Source of the DNA: Flavobacterium sp.
Lineage (GTDB): Bacteria; Bacteroidota; Bacteroidia; Flavobacteriales; Flavobacteriaceae
Direction: 5' to 3'
Assembly (NCBI GenBank): GCA_003449615.1
Contig: DMHA01000111.1
Span: forward strand, 1-5,043
Length of the DNA stretch: 5,043 bases
Position numbers and translations under genes: made by a program. The notes under the pieces were generated by a model. That model was not told where the DNA came from. It made no database searches and saw only the letters and a program-made list of their open reading frames with translations. Of the stretch, positions 1-5,043 are shown piece after piece. Numbering within the stretch: the stretch's first letter is position 1; each line of letters opens with the position of its first letter.

Positions 1-43
1 TTGTATATTGTATATTGTATTATCGTATATCGTATATCGTATA
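1..43. repeat. Tandem 7-bp repeat array next to the yciO stop codon
   Basis: Bases 1-14 are two copies of TTGTATA, 15-22 is a third copy with one altered and one extra base (TTGTATTA), and 23-43 are three exact copies of TCGTATA. The array therefore has two sub-blocks differing at the second base (T or C), joined by a 1-nt slip. Its right edge coincides with the stop codon of the minus-strand gene (TAA, read from 44-46), and the next heptamer in register, TTAAATA at 44-50, is a degraded-looking copy that includes that stop. The left edge is cut by the window, so the full copy number is unknown. No promoter or terminator function can be assigned; it is not a CRISPR array because there are no spacers. 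Confidence 0.9.
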
Positions 44-664
44 TTAAATAATCTCCAAACTCCCCTTGCCTTCTCTAACTACCACAGGTTCATCGCCTGA
101 CAAATCGATAATAGTCGAACCCACATTATCTCCATAACCACCATCAATAACCAAATCGACAAGGTTTTGCCACTTCTCGAAAATGAGTTCTGGATCGGTG
201 GTGTATTCAATTACTTCATCTTCGTCACGAATAGAGGTAGAAACAATTGGGTTTCCCAATTGGCGAACGATTTCCAGCGCAATTGAATTATCAGGAATAC
301 GAATACCGACTGTGGTTTTCTTTTTGAATTCCTTTGGCAAATTACTATTTCCTGGTAAAATAAAAGTGTAAGGACCTGGTAATGCCCTTTTTAATATCTT
401 GAAAGTTGCAGTATCAATTTGCTTCACATAATCAGAAAGATTACTTAAATCGTAACAGATAAAGGAGAAATTGGCTTTTTCTAATTTCACTCCTTTTATT
501 TTCGCAATGCGTTCCAAAGCCTTGGTATTGGTAATATCGCATCCCAAACCATAAACCGTGTCGGTTGGATAAATAACCAAACCGCCGTCTTGCAAAACTT
601 TCACGACTTTGGCAATTGCCGCTTCGTTGGGTTTGTCTTCGTATATTTTTATGAATTGTGCCAT
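44..664 (-). CDS. yciO: YciO-type YrdC/Sua5-fold protein, complete
   Basis: This 206-residue protein carries one YrdC-like nucleotide-binding domain over its whole length. Visible landmarks are YPTDTVYGLGC (32-42), the PGPYTFILPG strand (96-105), VGIRIPDN (119-126), STS (142-144) and the C-terminal PVVVREG (193-199). Proteins of this fold make threonylcarbamoyl-AMP from threonine, bicarbonate and ATP for tRNA t6A synthesis (TsaC/Sua5), but the sequence resembles the E. coli YciO branch as I remember it: same length, NFSFICYDLSNLSDY against NFTLMCRDLSELSTY, and an early C-terminal end with no Sua5 extension. The TsaC/Sua5 signature KxR is K57-G-V59 here, and the SxN motif is S144-I-R146, so two signature positions are changed. 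Its role is therefore probably not bulk t6A synthesis, although automated annotation will call it L-threonylcarbamoyladenylate synthase. The ATG at 662-664 is preceded by AAAAGAG directly against the start, so there is no properly spaced Shine-Dalgarno. It lies 83 bp downstream of the helicase gene on the same strand. Family assignment is firm; the exact function is not. Confidence 0.9.
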   Translation of the reverse strand: MAQFIKIYEDKPNEAAIAKVVKVLQDGGLVIYPTDTVYGLGCDITNTKALERIAKIKGVKLEKANFSFICYDLSNLSDYVKQIDTATFKILKRALPGPYTFILPGNSNLPKEFKKKTTVGIRIPDNSIALEIVRQLGNPIVSTSIRDEDEVIEYTTDPELIFEKWQNLVDLVIDGGYGDNVGSTIIDLSGDEPVVVREGKGSLEII

Positions 665-671
665 CTCTTTT

Positions 672-743
672 AGTTTAAAGTTTCAGGTTTAAAGTTTCAG
701 GTTTTACAGTTTTTAAACAACTTTAAACCTTAAACTTTAAACT
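672..743. repeat. Heptamer-built inverted repeat between helicase and yciO
   Basis: The arms at 672-696 and 719-743 are 25 bp each and complementary at 24 positions; the single mismatch pairs 684 with 731. The loop is 22 nt (697-718). Bases 673-742 divide into exactly ten heptamers: GTTTAAA, GTTTCAG, GTTTAAA, GTTTCAG, GTTTTAC, AGTTTTT, AAACAAC, TTTAAAC, CTTAAAC, TTTAAAC. The first three pair in register with the last three. In the minus-strand transcript the stem begins 4 nt after the helicase stop codon and ends 7 nt before the yciO start codon, so the folded RNA could influence yciO translation or mRNA processing. It has no U-run after the stem on the minus strand, so I do not call it an intrinsic terminator. 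A dispersed intergenic repeat family is a plausible alternative explanation. Confidence 0.88.
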
Positions 744-747
744 TTTC

Positions 748-3075
748 TTACCCAATCACATCCAATTTCGCAAAACGCAACAACAATTTTTTAATTCCGC
801 CCACTTCAAATTTGATTTCAGCTTTTTTGTCGGCACCAGCTCCTTCAAGGTTTAACACTTCGCCTTTTCCAAAGCGTTCGTGCATTACTATATTTCCTGC
901 AACAAGCTTATTGTCAAATAAATTGGCAGTTCCTGAATTGCTAGAAACAGGTTTTAGCTTCCGAATATTTAAGTTGTTTTTTGGTTCGTTATCCGTTAAA
1001 TATTTAGGTGGTGTTCCATCGGTTGGTTTTGCCAATCGCAATTTTGACTTATCAACATCTCCAAAAATATCACTGTCAATCATGGGTTTGTAACGATAAT
1101 TATTCTCTTCGGGAGTCAAATATTCTAAATATTGTCCGTCGATTTCTTCTATAAAACGAGAGGGTTCACTATCGGTCAGTTTTCCCCAACGGTAACGCGA
1201 TTGGGCATAGGTTAAATAGGCTTGATGCTCAGCTCTAGTTAAGGCGACATAAAACAAGCGGCGTTCTTCTTCGAGTTCGCTTCGGGTGCTCATAGACATA
1301 GCACTCGGGAACAAATCTTCTTCCATTCCCACCACAAAAACGTGTGGAAATTCCAATCCTTTGGCCAAATGTATCGTCATCAACGCCACACGATCTTCAT
1401 CGCTGGTGTCTTTGTCCAAATCGGTTGCCAAAGCTACATCTTCCATAAATTCGGACAAGGCACCACGTGCTCCATCAATCTCTCTTTGTCCTTCGGTAAA
1501 ATCCTTAATTCCGTTTAATAATTCCTCGATGTTTTGAATTTTTGCCATTCCTTCGGGAGTAGCATCTTTTTTCAATTCCTGAACCAATCCTGTTTTCTTG
1601 GTCACGTGATCGGTAATAAAAAAAGCATCCTGATTTTCGTTAATGATTTGAAAACTCTGAATCATCGTTACAAAATCCTGTAGTTTTTGCTTGGTTCCCG
1701 AGTTCAACTTCAAGTCGATTTTATCAATATTCTGCATTACTTCAAAAATGGAACGCTTGTAATGATTGGCAGCAACTGTTAGTTTTTCAACGGTGGTATC
1801 TCCAATTCCACGGGCTGGATAATTAATCACTCGAACCAAGGCTTCCTCGTCTTTTGGATTAAGAACCAAACGCAAATAACACAAAACATCCTTAATTTCT
1901 TTTCTTTGATAAAAGGACAATCCACCATAAATTCGATACGGAATATCTCGTTTTCTGAGCGCATCTTCCATAGCACGAGATTGTGCATTGGTACGATATA
2001 AAATAGCAAACTGACCATTCATCATTTGGTGTTGCATCTTTTGCTCGAAAATGGTGCTCGCCACAAAACGACCTTCTTCAGCATCGGTCAAGCTGCGATG
2101 GACTTTTATTTTTGGTCCCAAATCATTGGCTGTCCAAACAATTTTGTCGAGTTTGGTTTTATTCTTCTCAATTATGGTATTGGCGGCTTCTACAATATTT
2201 TTGGTCGAACGGTAATTTTGTTCCAACCTGAAGGTTTTCACGCCTTCATAGTCTTTCTGAAAATTCAAAATGTTGTTGATATTGGCACCACGAAACGCAT
2301 AAATACTTTGGGCATCATCGCCGACGACGCAAATATTTTGAAATTTATCTGACAAAGCCCGAACAATCAGATACTGCGAATGGTTGGTATCTTGGTACTC
2401 ATCGACCAAAATATACCGAAAACGGTTTTGGTATTTTGCCAAAACTTCGGGGAAACGGGTTAGTAATTCATTGGTTTTTAATAATAAATCATCAAAATCC
2501 ATGGCTCCAGACTTAAAACAACGCTCGACATAATTTTGATAAATCTCGCCCAAACGCGGTTTTTTGCTCATGGCATCAGCTTCCTGCAGTTCGGGATTAT
2601 TGAAATAAGCTTTTACTGTAATCAAACTATTTTTATAAGAGGAAATTCTACCTAAAACCTGCTTGGGTTTATAAACATCTCTGTCCAATTGCATTTCCTT
2701 TATAATTGCCGAAATGGCTCGAACAGAATCTTGAGTGTCATAGATAGTAAAATTGGAAGGATAGCCCAATTTATCTGCTTCGGAACGCAGAATTCGAGCA
2801 AAAACGGAGTGAAAGGTTCCCATCCAAAGATTTTTTGCTTCGTTCGAACCAACAATATCGGCGATACGTTTTTTCATTTCGCGTGCCGCTTTGTTGGTAA
2901 AAGTCAAAGACAATATACTAAAAGCATCCACACCCAAACTCATCAGATAGGCAATCCGAATGGTCAACACACGTGTTTTGCCAGAACCAGCACCAGCAAT
3001 AATAATCATTGGCCCATCTTTTTGGAGTACGGGTTCGCGTTGGGCTTCATTAAGTTGGTCGATGTATTTCTGCAT
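748..3075 (-). CDS. uvrD: UvrD/PcrA-type ATP-dependent 3'-5' DNA helicase
   Basis: A 775-residue superfamily 1A helicase, expected to unwind DNA 3' to 5' using ATP in nucleotide excision and mismatch repair and in clearing recombinase or RNA polymerase from DNA. Numbered from the chosen start, the motifs are complete: Q motif LNEAQREPV (8-16), Walker A AGAGSGKT (27-34), Ia LTFTNKAAREM (57-67), Ib MGTFHSVFARILR (85-97), motif II with DEYQDT (225-230), III VVGDDAQSIYAFRGA (250-264), IV FRLEQNYRST (282-291), V MTIHLAKGLEFPHVFVVG (566-583) and VI EERRLFYVALTRA (603-615). The C-terminal 46 residues (about 730-775, with HERFGKGEVL and a terminal GGIKKLLLRFAKLDVIG) match the PcrA/UvrD Tudor-like tail that contacts RNA polymerase. 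No RecB-type nuclease domain is present. I chose the ATG at 3073-3075 (MQKYIDQLNEAQREP) because family members begin just before the Q motif. The open frame continues to an ATG at 3178-3180, adding 35 residues, but that stretch is only about 19% GC, shows no domain and holds a TAnnTTTG-like promoter box. It is likely the first gene of a unit with yciO. Confidence 0.96.
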   Translation of the reverse strand: MQKYIDQLNEAQREPVLQKDGPMIIIAGAGSGKTRVLTIRIAYLMSLGVDAFSILSLTFTNKAAREMKKRIADIVGSNEAKNLWMGTFHSVFARILRSEADKLGYPSNFTIYDTQDSVRAISAIIKEMQLDRDVYKPKQVLGRISSYKNSLITVKAYFNNPELQEADAMSKKPRLGEIYQNYVERCFKSGAMDFDDLLLKTNELLTRFPEVLAKYQNRFRYILVDEYQDTNHSQYLIVRALSDKFQNICVVGDDAQSIYAFRGANINNILNFQKDYEGVKTFRLEQNYRSTKNIVEAANTIIEKNKTKLDKIVWTANDLGPKIKVHRSLTDAEEGRFVASTIFEQKMQHQMMNGQFAILYRTNAQSRAMEDALRKRDIPYRIYGGLSFYQRKEIKDVLCYLRLVLNPKDEEALVRVINYPARGIGDTTVEKLTVAANHYKRSIFEVMQNIDKIDLKLNSGTKQKLQDFVTMIQSFQIINENQDAFFITDHVTKKTGLVQELKKDATPEGMAKIQNIEELLNGIKDFTEGQREIDGARGALSEFMEDVALATDLDKDTSDEDRVALMTIHLAKGLEFPHVFVVGMEEDLFPSAMSMSTRSELEEERRLFYVALTRAEHQAYLTYAQSRYRWGKLTDSEPSRFIEEIDGQYLEYLTPEENNYRYKPMIDSDIFGDVDKSKLRLAKPTDGTPPKYLTDNEPKNNLNIRKLKPVSSNSGTANLFDNKLVAGNIVMHERFGKGEVLNLEGAGADKKAEIKFEVGGIKKLLLRFAKLDVIG

Positions 3076-3093
3076 AAAAATTTCTGTTGATTG

Positions 3094-3101
3094 CAAAAAT
3101 A
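3094..3101 (-). promoter_or_regulatory. Candidate Bacteroidota -7 box for the helicase gene
   Basis: Read on the minus strand, these bases are TATTTTTG, an exact match to the Bacteroidota -7 consensus TAnnTTTG. It ends 18 nt before the preferred helicase ATG (3073-3075), which would give a short, A-rich leader without Shine-Dalgarno. I found no convincing TTG -33 element at the usual distance upstream, and an 8-mer this AT-rich can occur by chance here. It lies inside the longer in-frame extension, so if real it favours the shorter start. Confidence 0.35.
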
Positions 3102-3236
3102 AGGATTTAAGAATAGAAATATGTTTTAAATTGGAATCAAAATAATTGTTTTTTATCAGTTCAGATTCAAATATATTCATTATTTAAAAAAAATAATTGA
3201 AAAAAAATGGATTCATTTTACAACATAAAAACACAT

Positions 3237-3302
3237 AAAAAAAATGATATTATTTTTTTTCAAGTCTTTTTTTGGAATAAAGATAAAAAAATCATTTTTT
3301 TT
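3237..3302. repeat. Perfect 12-bp inverted repeat in the divergent spacer
   Basis: AAAAAAAATGAT at 3237-3248 is the exact reverse complement of ATCATTTTTTTT at 3291-3302, with 42 bp between the arms. The right arm ends two bases before the candidate -7 box of the acyl-CoA synthetase gene, so the pair could be operator half-sites or a transcript hairpin. Eight of the twelve positions are a homopolymer run, so in sequence this AT-rich a chance origin is quite possible; only the TGAT/ATCA cores carry much information. Confidence 0.55.
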
Positions 3303-3304
3303 AC

Positions 3305-3311
3305 TAATTTG
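3305..3311 (+). promoter_or_regulatory. Weak candidate -7 box for the acyl-CoA synthetase gene
   Basis: TAATTTG followed by C resembles the flavobacterial -7 box TAnnTTTG but is one base short between the TA and TTTG parts. It lies 22 nt before the ATG at 3334, a plausible distance for a short A-rich leader. The nearest upstream TTG (3272-3274, in TTTGG) is about 30 nt away, longer than the usual -33/-7 spacing, so support is weak. Confidence 0.3.
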
Positions 3312-3333
3312 CATTAAATTAATAAATTTCCAA

Positions 3334-5043
3334 ATGACAGCAATTACCCGATTATTTGATTTTCCTTATTTCCAATTGGAGCATTACAACATTCCAGATG
3401 CTTTGGTAACCAAGTATAACGGAGTTTGGGTAAAAACATCCACCGAAGAATATATTGCAAAAGCCAATGCAATTTCCAGAGCATTGTTAAAAATGGGCGT
3501 ACAAAAAGATGATAAAATTGCAGTAATTTCCACCAATAATAGAACCGAATGGAACATTATGGATATTGGAATTTTGCAAATTGGCGCACAAAATGTTCCA
3601 ATATATCCCACAATATCCGAAACGGATTATGAATACATATTGAATCATTCTGGTTCAAATTACTGTTTTGTATCGGATACCGAAGTATTGCGAAAATTAA
3701 ATTTAATCAAACAAAATCTGCCCAATCTAAAGGAAGTATTTTCGTTTGATGAAATTGAAGGTTGCAAAAATTGGAATGAATTACTAGCAATTGGCGAAGA
3801 CCAAAGCAATCAAGATGTGGTTGAAGACAGAAAAAACAATGTCAAACCCGAAGATTTAGCCACCATAATCTATACATCTGGAACAACAGGAAAACCAAAA
3901 GGCGTGATGCTCTCTCATAACAATATCGTTTCCAATGTATTGGATAGTGCCCCAAGAATCCCTTTCGAGAAAGGAAAAAGTCGTTCTTTGAGTTTCTTAC
4001 CCATTTGCCACATTTTCGAAAGAATGATTTTGTATTTGTACCAATATTATGGGGTTTCAGTATATTTTGGCGAATCTATCGATAAAATTAGTGATAATAT
4101 TAAAGAAGTAAAACCTACTGTAATGACAGCCGTTCCGAGGCTTCTAGAAAAAATATACGACAGCATTTATTCTAAAGGATTGCAACTAACGGGAATCAAA
4201 AGAAAATTATTCTTTTGGGCAATTGATTTAGGATTGAAATATGAACCCTACAAAGCCAACGGATTTTGGTATGAATTCCAATTAAAAATAGCGCGAAAAC
4301 TCATCTTTAGCAAATGGAAAGAAGGTTTGGGAGGTAATCTGGATTTATTGGTTTCAGGAAGTGCCGCTTTGCAACCAAGACTTGCCAGAGTATTTGCAGC
4401 CGCTGAAATTCCTGTTATGGAAGGTTACGGACTTACTGAAACCTCGCCAGTTATTTCAGTAAATGATATACGGAATTTTGGATTTAGAGTGGGAACTGTT
4501 GGCAAATTAATTAATAATGTAGAAGTTAAAATTGCCGATGATGGCGAAATTCTTTGCAAAGGGCCCAATGTGATGATAGGTTACTACAAAGACGAAAACT
4601 TGACAAATGAAGCTCTAAAAGACGGATATTTTCATACGGGAGACATTGGGGAATTTGACAATGATGGATTTCTTAAAATTACAGATCGAAAGAAAGAAAT
4701 GTTTAAAACTTCGGGAGGAAAATATATTTCGCCTCAATTATTAGAAAACGCCATGAAACAATCCCGTTTTATTGAGCAAATTATGGTCATTGGCGATGGA
4801 CAAAAAATGCCGGCTGCTTTTATTCAACCTAATTTTGAATTTTTGAAAACTTGGGAAAAATTACACGGAATTACTGTTGGCAATACAAATGAAGAAATTA
4901 TCTCAAATCCAAAAGTAATTGAAAGAATTCAAGAGGAAATTGATATTATGAACGAAAAATTCGGAAATTGGGAAAAAATCAAACGCTTTGAGTTAACTCC
5001 TGATGTATGGTCCATAAATGGAGGGCAGCTTACCCCTACCCTG
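3334..5043 (+). CDS. Long-chain acyl-CoA synthetase (AMP-forming), C-terminus cut
   Basis: This ANL-superfamily enzyme should activate long-chain fatty acids with ATP to acyl-AMP and then transfer them to coenzyme A, feeding phospholipid synthesis or beta-oxidation in the cytoplasm or at the membrane face. The frame opens with MTAITRLFDFPYFQLEHY and is uninterrupted for 570 codons to the window edge. Motifs in order: P-loop TSGTTGKPKG (181-190), LPICHIFER (222-230), SGSAAL (341-346), GYGLTET (364-370), YFHTGD (432-437) and the hinge/linker DRKKEMFKTSGGKY (451-464), which is typical of the long-chain (FACS/FadD15-like) branch. The last visible residues LTPTL (566-570) are the start of the segment that normally continues into the catalytic lysine region, so perhaps 20 residues and the stop lie outside. 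The start ATG has no Shine-Dalgarno; its leader is A/T-rich. The gene diverges from the helicase gene, and nothing visible reveals its chain-length preference or regulation. Confidence 0.94.
   Translation, partial: MTAITRLFDFPYFQLEHYNIPDALVTKYNGVWVKTSTEEYIAKANAISRALLKMGVQKDDKIAVISTNNRTEWNIMDIGILQIGAQNVPIYPTISETDYEYILNHSGSNYCFVSDTEVLRKLNLIKQNLPNLKEVFSFDEIEGCKNWNELLAIGEDQSNQDVVEDRKNNVKPEDLATIIYTSGTTGKPKGVMLSHNNIVSNVLDSAPRIPFEKGKSRSLSFLPICHIFERMILYLYQYYGVSVYFGESIDKISDNIKEVKPTVMTAVPRLLEKIYDSIYSKGLQLTGIKRKLFFWAIDLGLKYEPYKANGFWYEFQLKIARKLIFSKWKEGLGGNLDLLVSGSAALQPRLARVFAAAEIPVMEGYGLTETSPVISVNDIRNFGFRVGTVGKLINNVEVKIADDGEILCKGPNVMIGYYKDENLTNEALKDGYFHTGDIGEFDNDGFLKITDRKKEMFKTSGGKYISPQLLENAMKQSRFIEQIMVIGDGQKMPAAFIQPNFEFLKTWEKLHGITVGNTNEEIISNPKVIERIQEEIDIMNEKFGNWEKIKRFELTPDVWSINGGQLTPTL

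Larger units (their letters stand above)
3181..3333. other. Very AT-rich divergent intergenic region
   Basis: These 153 bp separate the divergently oriented helicase frame and acyl-CoA synthetase gene; with the probable non-coding extension at 3076-3180 the true spacer is 258 bp. I counted 21 G/C bases in 153 (about 14%), against about 40% in sampled coding lines. It contains seven A or T runs of 7-8 bases (3186-3193, 3201-3207, 3237-3244, 3253-3260, 3267-3273, 3285-3291, 3295-3302). There is also a small inverted repeat AAAATG-N4-CATTTT at 3204-3219. No open frame, tRNA or recognisable structured RNA is visible. It presumably carries promoters for both directions. Confidence 0.8.

Noticed and set aside
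1..43. CRISPR or phage attachment repeat
   Set aside because: Units are 7 bp, contiguous and without spacers; no cas genes, integrase or tRNA are nearby.
672..743. Intrinsic (rho-independent) terminator for the helicase gene
   Set aside because: The stem is almost all A-U pairs and no U-run follows it on the minus strand; the next bases are ACTAAAAGAG and the yciO start.
812..1537. Two plus-strand open frames (812-1093 and 1286-1537)
   Set aside because: Both are antisense to the helicase C-terminal half and have serine-rich, featureless translations.
2026..2352. Plus-strand open frame of 108 codons
   Set aside because: It lies wholly opposite the helicase coding region spanning motifs III and IV, and its translation shows no family features; it is an antisense shadow.
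748..3075. Anti-phage defence helicase or RecB/AddA-like enzyme
   Set aside because: The full motif set and the PcrA-type C-terminal tail, with no nuclease domain and no defence neighbours, fit a housekeeping UvrD/PcrA helicase.
2689..3090. Plus-strand open frame of 133 codons
   Set aside because: It is antisense to the helicase N-terminal motifs, which are strongly conserved; its residues look like a reverse-complement reading, not a protein family.
3384..3611. Minus-strand open frame of 75 codons with hydrophobic stretches
   Set aside because: It is opposite the well-supported acyl-CoA synthetase N-terminal region; its hydrophobicity reflects the complementary codons.
3334..5043. Adenylation domain of a nonribosomal peptide synthetase
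   Set aside because: The LPICHIFER, linker DRKKEMFKTSGGKY and LTPTL motifs are those of long-chain acyl-CoA synthetases, and no carrier or condensation domain is present in the visible part.

Overview
The window looks like chromosomal DNA from a member of the Bacteroidota, most likely a Flavobacterium-type organism. The evidence is AT-rich coding DNA (about 35-45% GC in lines I counted), start codons without Shine-Dalgarno sequences but with A-rich leaders, candidate -7 boxes of the TAnnTTTG type, and protein sequences that read like flavobacterial housekeeping enzymes. The assignment is inference from style, not from a marker gene.

Layout, left to right: (1) bases 1-43 hold a tandem array of 7-bp units that ends at the stop codon of the next gene and probably continues left of the window. 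(2) Bases 44-664, minus strand, encode a complete 206-residue YrdC-fold protein of the YciO type. (3) Bases 665-747 are an 83-bp spacer made almost entirely of a second heptamer array, folded as a near-perfect 25-bp inverted repeat. (4) Bases 748-3075, minus strand, encode a complete UvrD/PcrA-type superfamily 1A DNA helicase of 775 residues; an in-frame extension to 3180 is open but probably non-coding. (5) Bases 3076-3333 form a very AT-rich divergent intergenic region (about 14% GC in 3181-3333) with seven A/T homopolymer tracts, a perfect 12-bp inverted repeat and two weak promoter candidates. (6) From 3334 to the window edge, plus strand, runs a long-chain acyl-CoA synthetase (AMP-forming), 570 codons, cut just before the C-terminal catalytic lysine region.

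The helicase and yciO lie in the same direction and may be co-transcribed, with the heptamer hairpin between them. The acyl-CoA synthetase is transcribed away from them and belongs to lipid metabolism, so no shared pathway is evident. All three genes are intact as far as visible and of standard type. I see no mobile element, CRISPR array, RNA gene, toxin-antitoxin pair or defence system. The most notable signals are the two 7-bp-period arrays flanking yciO and the loss of the canonical TsaC/Sua5 signature residues in the YciO-like protein.
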